A stretch of 64,000 bases of DNA from Bacillus sp. UNC41MFS5 (GTDB lineage Bacteria > Bacillota > Bacilli > Bacillales_B > DSM-18226). The DNA is taken from assembly GCF_000686805.1 (NCBI RefSeq), contig NZ_KK366017.1, positions 310,001-374,000 on the forward strand, in the 5' to 3' direction. The position numbers and the translations under genes were made by a program. The number at the start of each line of letters is the position of its first letter. Position 1 is the stretch's first letter. The notes below the pieces were generated by a model. That model saw nothing but the letters and a program-made list of their open reading frames with translations. It made no database searches and was not told where the DNA came from. Positions 8,234 through 16,690 of the stretch are shown here, piece after piece.

Positions 8234-8270
8234 CCAAAAAAGCACTTGGCGCTAACCGCGCCAAGTGCTT
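8234..8270 (-). terminator. Strong terminator of the yjcG-yjcF operon
   Basis: Thirteen-pair perfect stem AAGCACTTGGCGC / GCGCCAAGTGCTT with loop TAACC. Read on the minus strand it runs into TTTTTT (A-run 8235-8241 on the plus strand). Confidence 0.9.
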
Positions 8271-8277
8271 CAAAAGG

Positions 8278-8700
8278 TTATATTTTTTTCACCATCGTTT
8301 TATGTGGAATTCCTGCATCCATGAATTCTTCTGAAACGATCTCATAACCAAGTCCAGAGTAAAAAGGAATGGCCTGGGTTTGAGCATTAAGCTTTAATTG
8401 ATGAATATCGTTTACCCGTGCATAATTTTCAATCGTATTCATAATTTCTTTTCCGGCCCCAGTTTTTCTTGCCTCTTTCAAGACACAGATTCGTTCGACT
8501 TTTCCATAGCCGTCAACGAAACGAAAGCGACCAGCACCAACTGGAGAACCTTCATGGTACATGATAAAATGTTTTGCATCGTTTTCGTAGGCGTCGATTT
8601 CCTCTTCAAGTGGGACCGCCTGTTCTTCAACGAAAACAGTTTTCCTAATAAAATAGGCATCTTCAAGTTCTTTTTGATTTTCAACAATCTTTACTGTCAC
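8278..8700 (-). CDS. yjcF: GNAT-family N-acetyltransferase YjcF
   Basis: A 140-residue cytosolic acetyl-CoA-dependent N-acetyltransferase; the substrate is unknown. It shows the GNAT core: RKTVFVEEQAVPLEEEID at the N-terminus, strand 4 VERICVLKEARKTGAGKEIM (the acetyl-CoA pyrophosphate loop R-x-x-G-x-G/A appears as RKTGAGK), and LNAQTQAIPFYSGLGYEIV at the C-terminus. Length and sequence match the YjcF type. It is the second gene of an operon, five bases after yjcG, and is followed by a strong terminator. Confidence 0.9.
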   Translation of the reverse strand: MTVKIVENQKELEDAYFIRKTVFVEEQAVPLEEEIDAYENDAKHFIMYHEGSPVGAGRFRFVDGYGKVERICVLKEARKTGAGKEIMNTIENYARVNDIHQLKLNAQTQAIPFYSGLGYEIVSEEFMDAGIPHKTMVKKI

Positions 8701-8705
8701 TTAAA

Positions 8706-9218
8706 CTATTCCTTTCCAAGACGAAATGTTTCATAAACGGTCCAGGAACCATTTTCTAATTGATAAAGAAGATGGAAACGATCAATCGATTCTTCATGGT
8801 TAATCGCTGTCATACGTAGTGAGCCAAATACATCAGAATGCTCATCATTGGAAAGTTGTTGACCAATGGTGATATGCGGAACAAATGCATAATCTAAGTT
8901 TTGCTCTGTAAATTCTTGATTAACTTCATTATGCAAAGCGGTGAGTTCGTCCGATTTGTCGACTTTAAAATAAATAACATTGTTTACGGGCTTAAATGAG
9001 CTGATTTTCGAAGTTTTTAATGTAAATGCATGGTGATGGGCAGCCAATCTTCTTAATTTATCAGCATATTCCTTCGCTTCTTCTTCGGACGCCTCAAATG
9101 CATTTTTCAAGGTTAGGTGCGGCGTAATTAAAGCATAATGCGGGTCATAACGTTTTCGATAGGAATTAGCTAAATCCTGTAGTTTTTTTGATGGAAAAAT
9201 AACAACTCCAAATTTCAT
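8706..9218 (-). CDS. yjcG: 2H phosphoesterase superfamily protein YjcG (2'-5' RNA ligase-like)
   Basis: A 170-residue cytosolic protein of the 2H phosphoesterase/LigT fold. The two catalytic H-x-T-x motifs are visible, HLTL near residue 34 and HITI near residue 115, on either side of a beta-rich core. Members hydrolyse or form 2'-5' or cyclic phosphodiester bonds in RNA; the substrate of YjcG is not known. GGAGG precedes the ATG. It is followed by yjcF after five bases and forms an operon with it. Confidence 0.9.
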   Translation of the reverse strand: MKFGVVIFPSKKLQDLANSYRKRYDPHYALITPHLTLKNAFEASEEEAKEYADKLRRLAAHHHAFTLKTSKISSFKPVNNVIYFKVDKSDELTALHNEVNQEFTEQNLDYAFVPHITIGQQLSNDEHSDVFGSLRMTAINHEESIDRFHLLYQLENGSWTVYETFRLGKE

Positions 9219-9341
9219 ACGTATACCTCCATTTAGTTGAACTTTCCTTTTTACACTATAAACAAAAATTAACCTTCCTAATATTATAGCAAATTTTCAA
9301 AATATATTAAATGACTTATCATGTTGTTGATATTATTGAAA

Positions 9342-10064
9342 TTAAAACAACATTTTAAGGGCGCGCCGTAAATCAGGCTGCCAGTACTTCCAGGTATGAT
9401 TTCCACTAAACTCTTCATAAAAATATGTAATGGGTTTCTCAGAAATCATTTTTGAAAGCTCCCTGTTCGGGGTTAGGAAATCTTTAAGGCTGCCGTCCGT
9501 TGTCTGAACTTCCGTTTCTTGATTCCCAATCACATGGTAGAGTTGTAATAACTGTCCCTCCGAGAAGTTCTTAACCGCGCTCAAAATATTTTCATCCACA
9601 TATGGAGAGTGTAAAAGAACTTTTCCGAATGTATGTGGATATTGAAGCGCTGTCATTAATGAAACGGCACCACCGAGGGAGTCGCCAATTAGTGCTCTTG
9701 TTGAGCCCATATGATAGGTAGGAAACTCTTGATCAAGAAAAGGAACTAATTCATGGGCTAGGAACCGGATGTATTGTTGGTTCTGAGAGCCATTTGGATG
9801 GTATTTCTTGCGGCGGTCTTCTACATTTTTATAGGGTACCCCCACAATGATTAAATTTTCAATTTCTCTTTGAAAAAGAAACTCGTCTGCCAATCGCGCG
9901 ATTCTACCGAGCTGAAAATAGTCTCGGCCATCCTGGGCGATTAACAGCGAGTATTTATATAGCGGTGAGAAGTTTGCTGGCAGATAGATAAGGAGTTGGA
10001 TATCCTCTCCAAGTTCAGCACTATAAATGGTAAGTTCTTTGATGGATCCTTTTGGAAACTGCAT
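9342..10064 (-). CDS. yjcH: Putative esterase YjcH (esterase D-like alpha/beta hydrolase)
   Basis: A 240-residue cytosolic alpha/beta hydrolase of the esterase D/enterochelin-esterase type. The nucleophile elbow is GDSLGG, with Ser in RALIGDSLGGAVSLMTALQYP. The conserved LLIAQDGRDYFQLGRIARLADE and a C-terminal GNHTWKYWQPDL, carrying the catalytic His, are visible. GGGGGGATT precedes the ATG by 6 bases. Substrate unknown. It belongs to the yjcF-G-H neighbourhood but is transcribed separately, 123 bases upstream of yjcG. That gap, 9219-9341, shows no feature beyond AT-rich DNA and a weak hairpin. Confidence 0.88.
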   Translation of the reverse strand: MQFPKGSIKELTIYSAELGEDIQLLIYLPANFSPLYKYSLLIAQDGRDYFQLGRIARLADEFLFQREIENLIIVGVPYKNVEDRRKKYHPNGSQNQQYIRFLAHELVPFLDQEFPTYHMGSTRALIGDSLGGAVSLMTALQYPHTFGKVLLHSPYVDENILSAVKNFSEGQLLQLYHVIGNQETEVQTTDGSLKDFLTPNRELSKMISEKPITYFYEEFSGNHTWKYWQPDLRRALKMLF

Positions 10065-10163
10065 GTGATAAATCCCCCCGTGATTCGATCTCTACCACTG
10101 CATTATAACAAAACTAAAGTGGAAATGCTTTTAATAATAGGGAGAGGAATATGGGTGTGAGGA

Positions 10164-10388
10164 TTAGTGAAGGTAGCGGTAGTTGGTACGGGATTCAGGC
10201 ATAATGGATAATATATTTTCACGTTTGAAGGTGCGCATTTGTTTTCGGAGCAGACAAAAGGCGCGAATATATTCGTCATTCACTTCCTTCACAATCAATT
10301 TCCGTTGGGATAATTCTTGGTTGTCGGCTAGGTAAATCATTTCTAATGGAATATTTTCCTCGATTGAACGCATGAAAAGCCCATCCAT
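10164..10388 (-). CDS. Small WYL-like domain protein
   Basis: A 74-residue protein. The start is the ATG whose first base is 10388, behind AAGGAGTGATCCAC; a longer in-frame extension upstream lacks such a site. The sequence EYIRAFCLLRKQMRTFKRENILSI resembles the core of WYL domains, which sense ligands or nucleotides in transcription regulators, but no DNA-binding domain is attached. The function is unknown. A stand-alone WYL-like fold is the best guess. Confidence 0.6.
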   Translation of the reverse strand: MDGLFMRSIEENIPLEMIYLADNQELSQRKLIVKEVNDEYIRAFCLLRKQMRTFKRENILSIMPESRTNYRYLH

Positions 10389-10524
10389 GTGGATCACTCC
10401 TTCCTTGTTTTTAGTACTATTATATCCAAACGTTTGTTCTTTATTCAAGGATAAAAGAACTAATGTTCTTATTTGAATTAGCATTGGTTAAAAGGGATAT
10501 TTATATGGAAAACTAAAATTAGTA

Positions 10525-10552
10525 TTGACTTTTTTATTATTTTTACTATAAT
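10525..10552 (+). promoter_or_regulatory. Sigma-A promoter of tRNA-Val
   Basis: TTGACT (10525-10530), a 16-base spacer and a perfect TATAAT (10547-10552), 22 bases before the tRNA. Confidence 0.8.
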
Positions 10553-10573
10553 TAAATTTGTAGTTAAATAAGA

Positions 10574-10646
10574 GATCTGTTAGCTCAGCTGGGAGAGCGC
10601 AACCTTGACAGGGTTGAGGTCGGGGGTTCGAACCCCTCACAGGTCA
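10574..10646 (+). tRNA. tRNA-Val (anticodon GAC)
   Basis: A full cloverleaf of 73 bases: acceptor GATCTGT / ACAGGTC, D arm GCTC-AGCTGGGA-GAGC, anticodon stem CAACC / GGTTG with loop TTGACAG (anticodon GAC at 10607-10609), variable loop AGGTC and T arm GGGGG-TTCGAAC-CCCTC. The discriminator base is A; CCA is not encoded (TCC follows). It is a single tRNA with its own promoter and terminator. Confidence 0.95.
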
Positions 10647-10651
10647 TCCGG

Positions 10652-10692
10652 ACGGTAGAAACGTTGATACGACGGTGTTCTACCGTTTTTTA
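10652..10692 (+). terminator. Terminator of tRNA-Val
   Basis: Stem ACGGTAGAA / TTCTACCGT followed by TTTTTTATT. Confidence 0.85.
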
Positions 10693-10735
10693 TTGTCGGT
10701 GACTTATGCGTTAATCGCAGGGTAGCGCTGGGTTT

Positions 10736-10957
10736 ATGTGTCTTTTGTTCCGTTGTCTTAACGAACAGGATGAGCTTTTATTTTGGCTGATAAATGAACA
10801 GGAAAAAGACGTCGGCCTTGGAGACGTTCTTTTTTTTTATCCACATTTAGAATATTTGTTCGTATATAATAAGAACGAAGAAGGTATTCATGTTAAGCCT
10901 GGCGAATTCGAACGGGTGGACTTCGTAGATGTGTGCGCAGTTACTGTCGTAGATTAG
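10736..10957 (+). CDS. Hypothetical 73-residue ORF in decayed region after tRNA
   Basis: An open frame from ATG 10736 that encodes an acidic protein (NEQDELLFWLINEQEKDVGLGDVLFF...). I recognise no family. No convincing ribosome binding site precedes it, and the surroundings are full of interrupted frames, so it may be chance or a remnant of an integrated element. Confidence 0.25.
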   Translation: MCLLFRCLNEQDELLFWLINEQEKDVGLGDVLFFYPHLEYLFVYNKNEEGIHVKPGEFERVDFVDVCAVTVVD

Positions 10958-11349
10958 ACAAAAAAAAGGGTCAATCTCATTTGAAGGGAGAATGACCGAA
11001 ATGAAAAAATAAGCTATTGAAATTAGAATAACAGAAATGTCGGATGATGTCGATTTATTTGTCGAAAATAGTCGTTTATACCTAAGTGATATTATATTTA
11101 TACCTACTGGGGGTATACGGTAGAGGGGACGAAATATTTCGAGATATGTGCGGGTCATTATACATAAACGCTGAGAAATAACGGAGTAGCTACCGCAATA
11201 GATGCCATCATATAAGCGCTGCATACAATCGTGCATAATGAATTTATCCCAAATTCCTAGTTGACATATTGGATTAGTGGAGTTTATTATATGTAATAGA
11301 TTCATAATATTAAAAAAATATTTTACTTATGAGCATAGCTGATCAGTCA
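10958..11349. other. Non-coding or decayed DNA between tRNA-Val and the ABC operon
   Basis: No intact gene is seen. On the plus strand GAAGGGAG plus ATG at 10992 opens a frame that stops after six codons (MTEMKK), then continues in the same frame as AIEIRITEMSDDVDLFVENSRLYL before the next stop, which looks like a broken gene. The frame open on the minus strand across 10847-11305 has no recognisable domain or start signal. A CsoR-like palindrome sits at 11100-11120. Confidence 0.45.
11100..11120. promoter_or_regulatory. CsoR/FrmR-family-like operator in decayed DNA
   Basis: ATACCTACTGGGGGTATACG has the ATACC...G-run...GGTAT layout of copper-sensing CsoR operators and resembles the two boxes in the copper locus at 58198 and 58601. 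No copper gene follows here. Confidence 0.35.
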
Positions 11350-11357
11350 ACTGAAGG

Positions 11358-11387
11358 CTGCTCCCACTAAAACGGGAGCAGTCTTTT
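11358..11387 (+). terminator. Terminator or leader attenuator before the ABC operon
   Basis: Stem CTGCTCCC / GGGAGCAG with an 8-base loop ACTAAAAC and TCTTTTTTA after it. It ends only about 30 bases before the start codon at 11419, so it could be a leader terminator. No T-box or S-box signature was found upstream. Confidence 0.7.
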
Positions 11388-11418
11388 TTATTTTAAGTGT
11401 TTAGGAGGCAGCAGAAGG

Positions 11419-12600
11419 ATGCTAGAAGTATTTATTAAAAATAGGAAACAACGTGAGTGGCTGGAGCGTTTGACGCCTTTAGAAGTGGAATTTAAACAAC
11501 GGTCCGCCTTGATTGACGAGGAAGGCAGCTTCCCTCATGAGAATATTCATGCCTTACGAAAAATTGGTTACACCAAGGTAACCTTGCCTGAAGAATTTGG
11601 CGGGTCTGGTTTTTCTCTTTATGATGCCCTTCTTGTACAAGAAACACTGGGCAGCTTTGATGGCAGTACAGCATTGTCAATTGGCTGGACATTAATGACC
11701 GTTGGAGAATTATTTGAAAACCGCTATTGGGAACAGGAAAAGCTAGCTTTTTTTGCAGAAGAGGTCAATAACGGTGCCATCATTAACCGGGCGGTGAGTG
11801 AAATCGCGACAGGCAGTCCAATTCGCGGCGGCCGGCCGGGGACCAATGCCAAACAATTAGATGGCAATTGGGTGATTAATGGGCGTAAGAGCTATACAAC
11901 CTGCTCACCGGAACTGGATTACTTCCTAACTTCTGCCTGGATAGAAGAAAAAGAAACAGTTGGCTTTTTCCTTATTCCAAAAGATGCCGAAGGTCTATCC
12001 ATCGAGGAAAATTGGAATGTGATCGCGATGCGTGGGACTGGCAGCCATGATCTGGTATTAAAAAACGTGGTGGTGGATGAGTCAGATTTAGTCGAAATTC
12101 CAATCTACAATACGGGGTTTAAATTGAATGGATGGGGTCTGCTAATCCCCGCAGCCTATTTAGGAATAGCGCAGGCAGCCAGGGACTACGCGCTCCATTT
12201 TGCCAATACCCACTCTCCCAATAGTATAAAGGGTACGATTGCAGGGCTACCGAATGTGCAGGCATTGTTAGGCGAGATGGAATTGGAATTATACAAAGCC
12301 AGATTTGCGCTTTATGGTGCAGCAGAAGCTTACATGGATGAGGAACGTAATAAAACCATTACGAATGAAGCGCTTATAGCAAAACATATCGTGACCAATT
12401 CATCTATTACAGTCGTTGACAAGGCTATGCGGTTAGTGGGAGCAAAAAGCTTGCAGCTGACCAATCCCTTGCAGCGTTATTACCGGGATGTCCGGGCAGG
12501 ACTGCACAATCCGCCAATGGATGATTTAACCATTTCAAAATTAGCTCAAACAGCTATTCAACAATATGAATCTAAGGGAGGAAAAAACAATGAAAATTAA
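11419..12600 (+). CDS. Acyl-CoA dehydrogenase/SfnB-like flavoprotein in amino-acid importer operon
   Basis: A 393-residue FAD-dependent enzyme of the acyl-CoA dehydrogenase fold: N-terminal helical domain (HALRKIGYTKVTLPEEFGGSGFSLYD), middle beta domain (WVINGRKSYTTCSPELDYFL, MRGTGSHDLVLKNV) and C-terminal helical domain ending RYYRDVRAGLHNPPMDD. The last motif and the link with an amino acid/cystine-type importer recall flavoproteins that desulfurise or oxidise imported sulfur compounds, not beta-oxidation enzymes; this is inference. AGGAGG precedes the ATG. It overlaps the next gene by 11 bases and is the first gene of the operon. Confidence 0.75.
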   Translation: MLEVFIKNRKQREWLERLTPLEVEFKQRSALIDEEGSFPHENIHALRKIGYTKVTLPEEFGGSGFSLYDALLVQETLGSFDGSTALSIGWTLMTVGELFENRYWEQEKLAFFAEEVNNGAIINRAVSEIATGSPIRGGRPGTNAKQLDGNWVINGRKSYTTCSPELDYFLTSAWIEEKETVGFFLIPKDAEGLSIEENWNVIAMRGTGSHDLVLKNVVVDESDLVEIPIYNTGFKLNGWGLLIPAAYLGIAQAARDYALHFANTHSPNSIKGTIAGLPNVQALLGEMELELYKARFALYGAAEAYMDEERNKTITNEALIAKHIVTNSSITVVDKAMRLVGAKSLQLTNPLQRYYRDVRAGLHNPPMDDLTISKLAQTAIQQYESKGGKNNEN

Positions 12601-13462
12601 TAAGTTATTAAAAATCGCAGCAACAGGAGCAGCTTTAGTTACCCTAATTTCAGGATGCGGTTCCACGACAACAACAGGAGCAAAGTCAGATTCAGGAGAT
12701 GCTAAGAAAGAAGTCAGAACAGTAAAAGTAGCGTTTGATCAAGGCGGTAAACCAATCGGGTATGTAGATGAAAAGGGAAATCCGACTGGATATGAACTTG
12801 AAGTGATGAAATTAGTGGATAAGGCACTTCCAGAATACAAATTTGAATATGTGCCAACATCAAGTGAGGACTTATTGGTAGGGGTACAGCAAGGCAAATA
12901 CCAAGTAGGGGTAAAAAATGCCTGGTTCACGGAGGAAAGAACGAAAAGCTATATTTTTCCGAAAGAATTCCTCGGACTTAGCGGTGTCGGCCTTTTAATG
13001 AAAAAAGAAAATAAAGATGTCAAAGATTTATCCGATTTTGCGAAAAAGAAGTTTTCTTTAGCGCCTATAGCGGCAAGCAATGCTCAATATACCATCGTGG
13101 ATGAATATAACCAAGCTAATCCTGATAATAAGGTCAAACTGGAGGCCGGAGATGCGTTCTCAGTGGATGTTGTTCAATGGGTTAATGAAGGACGTGTAGA
13201 TGGCGGTATTTATTTAGGAGCAACGTACGAAAAGCAAGTTCTCGCTAAGGATGGTCCCTATCATAATTTAGTAGATCAGGTTGTCTATAATGAGTTTACG
13301 GTTGTCAAAACCTGGCCATTATTTAACAAAAAAGAACAGGAATTTGCTGACGCCTATGACAAAGCCATTAAGAAATTAAAGGAAGAGAAGAAGACGAATG
13401 AAATTATGGTGAAATTCTATAATACTGATTTATTCAAACTATTGGATACTGTAAAAAGATAA
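12590..13462 (+). CDS. Polar amino acid/cystine ABC transporter substrate-binding lipoprotein
   Basis: A 290-residue extracellular solute-binding protein, family 3. Signal peptide with lipobox LISGC (Cys at residue 24), then the typical VKVAFDQGGKPIGYVDEKGNPTGYELEVMKLV start of the first lobe and a polar linker. ATG 12590 is preceded by GGGAGG. It overlaps the end of the dehydrogenase gene and is followed by two permeases and an ATPase. The set resembles B. subtilis TcyJKLMN (cystine and related sulfur compounds), but the ligand cannot be read from sequence. Confidence 0.85.
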   Translation: MKINKLLKIAATGAALVTLISGCGSTTTTGAKSDSGDAKKEVRTVKVAFDQGGKPIGYVDEKGNPTGYELEVMKLVDKALPEYKFEYVPTSSEDLLVGVQQGKYQVGVKNAWFTEERTKSYIFPKEFLGLSGVGLLMKKENKDVKDLSDFAKKKFSLAPIAASNAQYTIVDEYNQANPDNKVKLEAGDAFSVDVVQWVNEGRVDGGIYLGATYEKQVLAKDGPYHNLVDQVVYNEFTVVKTWPLFNKKEQEFADAYDKAIKKLKEEKKTNEIMVKFYNTDLFKLLDTVKR

Positions 13463-13483
13463 TAACTAAAATGGAGGCAGCAT

Positions 13484-14191
13484 ATGCAAAAGTATTTTGA
13501 TGTTTCCTACCTTTGGGGTACAATACCACAGCTTGTTCCATTTTTAAAAGTAACATTTATGGTTGCGGGTCTATCGGTTTTGTTCGGAACGATTTTAGGC
13601 TTTATCTTAGCTTTGATGAAGCTTGGATCGAGTAAAATAGCGAAAAAAACCGCCAATGGTTATACCACCATTATTAGATGTACCCCATCTATTGTTCTGC
13701 TATTTTTGGTTTATTATGGACTTCCGGCCATAGTTGGTAATTTTGGTACAGACTTGAATACTCTACATACCGCTGTCTTTGTTATCATCACCTTTTCGCT
13801 TCAATTTGGTGCATTGATGTCTGAGGTGATGCGAACAGCCTATGAATCTATTGACAGAGGTCAATTTGAAGCAGCCGTTAGTGTCGGGCTCAGCCCGGCC
13901 CAGGCATTTAGGAGAATCGTTTTACCGCAGGCATTTGTAGTAGCATTGCCCAATTTCGGTAACAGCTTTCTAGAATTAATGAAAGAAGGCTCGTTAGCCT
14001 ATACCATTGGGCTGGTGGATATTATGGGTAAGGCAAGTCTCATTTTATCTAATAACTATAATTCCCATTCCTTAGAAATTTATCTTGGATTATCGCTTAT
14101 ATACTGGATTCTATCCATATTAATAGAACAATTCTTCTCCAAGCTGGAAAAAATATTCAGTAAGGGTAAGCAGGTAATCAAAACAACGTAA
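13484..14191 (+). CDS. Amino acid ABC transporter permease (TcyL-like)
   Basis: A 235-residue inner-membrane permease of the HisMQ family with five or more membrane segments. The EAA loop, where the ATPase docks, is visible as EAAVSVGLSPAQAFRRIVLPQA, and the N-terminal TTIIRCTPSIVLLFLVYYG is typical of the family. GGAGG precedes ATG 13484. The partner is the next permease; together they should form a heterodimeric pore, as TcyL-TcyM do. Confidence 0.88.
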   Translation: MQKYFDVSYLWGTIPQLVPFLKVTFMVAGLSVLFGTILGFILALMKLGSSKIAKKTANGYTTIIRCTPSIVLLFLVYYGLPAIVGNFGTDLNTLHTAVFVIITFSLQFGALMSEVMRTAYESIDRGQFEAAVSVGLSPAQAFRRIVLPQAFVVALPNFGNSFLELMKEGSLAYTIGLVDIMGKASLILSNNYNSHSLEIYLGLSLIYWILSILIEQFFSKLEKIFSKGKQVIKTT

Positions 14192-14203
14192 GGGGGTGAC
14201 AGA

Positions 14204-14917
14204 GTGTCGGTCGGCTTAGATTATCAGTTTTTAGTTAAAACGTTTTTTGTTGCGTTATCCGGGGTACCTACAGCATTAATCATTACCATTGTTTCGCTGT
14301 TGATCGCACTTCCTTTGGGATTTTTGCTTGCCTTATCGAGGATCAATCAAATTCCTGTCATCAGCCAGCTATCGCGGGTGTATGTTTCGTTTGTAAGAGG
14401 GACACCTGTTATTGTGCAAATTTTTATTATTTTTACCAGTGTGCCAATACTATTGAAACCGATATTTGAAGAGTACCAGGTTCAAACGAATATATACGAT
14501 ATAAATCCGATTTGGTATGCATTCATTGTTTTTTCTTTAAATACGACTGCTATATTAATAGAAGTATTTCGCTCCGCTATCAGCACAGTGAGCAAGGGGC
14601 AGCTGGAGGCTGCATATTCAGTGGGGTTGAACAATGTGCAGGCATTCAGGAGGATTATCATTCCCCAAACATTGGTCGTTGCATTGCCCAATATTTGCAC
14701 AGCAACCGTCAATCTCATCAAAGCTACCTCATTAGGATATGCATTGTCTTTAAGAGAGATAACGTTACGAGCCCAAGTGGCAGCCAATGTCGGCTACAAT
14801 TATATTGAAGCGTACATAGATATCTTTCTCGTCTATCTTCTTTTATGCAGTTTAGTTGAATACTTATTTAAGCTGTATGAAAAGCGGTTAAGAAAGTATA
14901 AAGCAGTGGATGCCTGA
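14204..14917 (+). CDS. Amino acid ABC transporter permease (TcyM-like)
   Basis: A 237-residue HisMQ-family permease starting at GTG 14204 behind AGGGGGTGA. The N-terminal VSFVRGTPVIVQIFIIF and the EAA loop EAAYSVGLNNVQAFRRIIIPQTL are present. It is the second permease of the importer, 12 bases after the first. Confidence 0.88.
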   Translation: MSVGLDYQFLVKTFFVALSGVPTALIITIVSLLIALPLGFLLALSRINQIPVISQLSRVYVSFVRGTPVIVQIFIIFTSVPILLKPIFEEYQVQTNIYDINPIWYAFIVFSLNTTAILIEVFRSAISTVSKGQLEAAYSVGLNNVQAFRRIIIPQTLVVALPNICTATVNLIKATSLGYALSLREITLRAQVAANVGYNYIEAYIDIFLVYLLLCSLVEYLFKLYEKRLRKYKAVDA

Positions 14918-14938
14918 ATCAGTATTGGAGGCAAAATC

Positions 14939-15694
14939 ATGTTAGAGATTAAGAATATCCATAAATCCTTTGGTAAGAATGAGATTTTAAAAGGAGTAGA
15001 TTTAAAGATTGAAAAAGGGGATGTGGTGGTCATTCTTGGCCCAAGCGGTTCAGGGAAGACAACCTTACTCCGGTGTATCAACTTTCTTGAACGGGCCGAT
15101 GAGGGGCAGGCCATTTTTGGGAACATGGATGTTAACCTCAAATCGGCTTCCCGAAAACAAATTCACCAAATAAGGCAAAAGACCGCTTTTGTATTTCAGA
15201 ATTATAATTTATTTAATAATAAAACAGCATTAGAGAATGTGACAGAAGGTCTTATAATTGGAAGAAAGGTTCCGAAAGCAGAAGCCAATAAGATTGGGAA
15301 GCTGGCATTGGAGAAAGTCGGTTTATCAGATAAAATAAATTCCTACCCCAGCCAGCTGTCCGGCGGCCAGCAGCAGAGGGTAGGAATAGCTAGAGCCATT
15401 GCTTTAAATCCCGATATTATTTTATTTGATGAACCCACTTCCGCTCTCGATCCTGAATTAGTCGGCGAAGTATTAACCGTCATGAAGACCATTGCAAAAG
15501 AAGGCACAACCATGTTAGTCGTGACTCACGAAATGTCTTTCGCAAAAGATGTAGCAAACAAAGTCATCTTTATGGACGGCGGTGTCATCGTAGAAGAAGA
15601 TGCCCCTGAAGAAATTTTCTCAAGACCAAAAGAAGAAAGAACTAAGCAGTTCCTAAAACGGGTGATTCCCGAGGATTATATCTATAATATTTAG
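14939..15694 (+). CDS. Amino acid ABC transporter ATP-binding protein (TcyN/GlnQ-like)
   Basis: A 251-residue ABC ATPase: Walker [11 protein letters not shown]-loop [16 protein letters not shown], signature [14 protein letters not shown], Walker [15 protein letters not shown] and switch His in VVTHEMSFA. These belong to the polar amino acid class. GGAGG before ATG 14939. It is the last gene of the five-gene operon; a terminator follows 145 bases later. Confidence 0.92.
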   Translation: MLEIKNIHKSFGKNEILKGVDLKIEKGDVVVILGPSGSGKTTLLRCINFLERADEGQAIFGNMDVNLKSASRKQIHQIRQKTAFVFQNYNLFNNKTALENVTEGLIIGRKVPKAEANKIGKLALEKVGLSDKINSYPSQLSGGQQQRVGIARAIALNPDIILFDEPTSALDPELVGEVLTVMKTIAKEGTTMLVVTHEMSFAKDVANKVIFMDGGVIVEEDAPEEIFSRPKEERTKQFLKRVIPEDYIYNI

Positions 15695-15838
15695 GCAGGG
15701 GGAAAGTTCTCTGCTTCAGGAGCCACTCAATGGCTGGAACAATCATTAAGCTGGACAGTTTTGTTGTTTTTTGTGTTTCACTCTAATGAAGATAAGCTTC
15801 TAAGAGCCTAACAAAAAAATTTAATTGTATTGTAGATG

Positions 15839-15872
15839 GAGGTACCCTGATCAAGGAAGTACCTCTTTTTAT
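15839..15872 (+). terminator. Terminator of the amino acid importer operon
   Basis: Stem GAGGTAC / GTACCTC with a 13-base loop, followed by TTTTTATTATTT. Bases 15695-15838 before it show no gene. Confidence 0.75.
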
Positions 15873-16089
15873 TATTTATTTTTATAAAAAAGCCATTTCT
15901 ATTTAGAATTCACCAAAAGATGCACCAGAAAATGATTTATTGATAGAAATCAGCAAAAATGATAAATTTAAGATAAAGTTAATTCGTTTAATAAACAAAT
16001 TAATTTGAGGGTGTTTATAACAATTGTATTAGGATGAGTAGTTCATCATTAAATCAAGTTCAGTTGAAAAGAAAATAAATGAAACCTCA

Positions 16090-16119
16090 CCTAAAAAAAA
16101 CACAAATTATCCTAAAAAA
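16090..16119 (+). promoter_or_regulatory. Direct-repeat operator of the TRAP operon, probable response-regulator site
   Basis: Two copies of CCTAAAAAA start at 16090 and 16111, 21 bases apart (two helical turns), separated by A-rich DNA and CACAAAT. The same element occurs before the GH3 gene at 21924-21952. Such paired repeats upstream of a weak promoter fit an AraC-type activator, and a gene for one lies between the two targets (21019-21759). The -10 TACAAT (16149-16154) lacks a good -35, as expected for an activated promoter. The rest of 15873-16191 is AT-rich and shows no gene. Confidence 0.6.
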
Positions 16120-16161
16120 ACAGCATTTTAAAAGATTCATATGATTCGTACAATTAAAGAC

Positions 16162-16177
16162 AAGAAAACGTTTTCAG
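16162..16177 (+). promoter_or_regulatory. Catabolite-responsive element (cre) of the TRAP operon
   Basis: AAGAAAACGTTTTCAG closely fits the CcpA consensus WTGNAARCGNWWWCA and is a near-perfect palindrome. It lies about 20 bases downstream of the predicted -10, where CcpA would repress. Confidence 0.7.
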
Positions 16178-16191
16178 CTAGGGGGGATCAT

Positions 16192-16689
16192 ATGAATTTT
16201 ATCAAAAAGGTGTGCCTTTTCATCGATTCAGTTTTTGAAAAATTCACTCTTTTATCATTAGTCTTATTAATCTTTGTCGTAACTACTCAAGTCATGACCC
16301 GAAAATTATTAAACTTCGTCTTTTTCTGGTCAGAGGAAGTGACCCTGCTTTTACTTGCCTGGTTTGCTTTTATGGCTATCGCCATTGGTTTTCGCGAGTA
16401 TATTCATTTGGGGATTGATTCTTTTACCAACCTTTTTCCAAAAAGATTTAATAAAGTCCTAGATAAAATCATCAGTGCTAGCATTTTTGCTTTTGGTTTT
16501 TATTTAGTGATTCAAGGTTGGGACTTTACTGTATTGATGATGGATTCCACACTACCAGCTACGAAACTTCCAAGTAGTGTTACCTATGCGGCCATGCCAA
16601 TCACAGGAATAATGATTTGCGGTTATTCAATTTTGCATTTCTTAAATATTAACACAAGCCGACATCAAGATGTAGAGGAGGGCATGTAA
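16192..16689 (+). CDS. TRAP transporter small permease (DctQ family)
   Basis: A 165-residue inner-membrane protein with four membrane segments and the DctQ motifs VTTQVMTRKLLNFVFFWSEEVTLLLLAWFAFMAIAIGFREYIHLGID. ATG 16192 follows AGGGGGG by 6 bases; an in-frame ATG at 16141 would place the cre inside the gene. TRAP systems import carboxylates or sugar acids using the sodium gradient. DctM begins one base after the stop. Confidence 0.9.
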   Translation: MNFIKKVCLFIDSVFEKFTLLSLVLLIFVVTTQVMTRKLLNFVFFWSEEVTLLLLAWFAFMAIAIGFREYIHLGIDSFTNLFPKRFNKVLDKIISASIFAFGFYLVIQGWDFTVLMMDSTLPATKLPSSVTYAAMPITGIMICGYSILHFLNINTSRHQDVEEGM

Positions 16690-16690
16690 C

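Noticed and set aside
9290..9345. Hairpin ATGTTGTT / AACAACAT near the yjcH stop
   Set aside because: Loop is long and the minus-strand T-tract is weak; not convincing as a terminator.
10574..10660. Attachment site at the tRNA-Val 3' end
   Set aside because: No second copy of the tRNA 3' sequence and no integrase gene were found in the window.
10847..11305. Long open frame on the minus strand (152 codons)
   Set aside because: No ribosome site, no recognisable domain, and it covers an evidently decayed stretch of DNA; AT-rich random frame is more likely.
11300..11390. T-box or SAM riboswitch before the ABC operon
   Set aside because: The hallmark sequences (TGG-N-ACC region of T-boxes, or the S-box core) were not found; only a simple hairpin terminator is visible.
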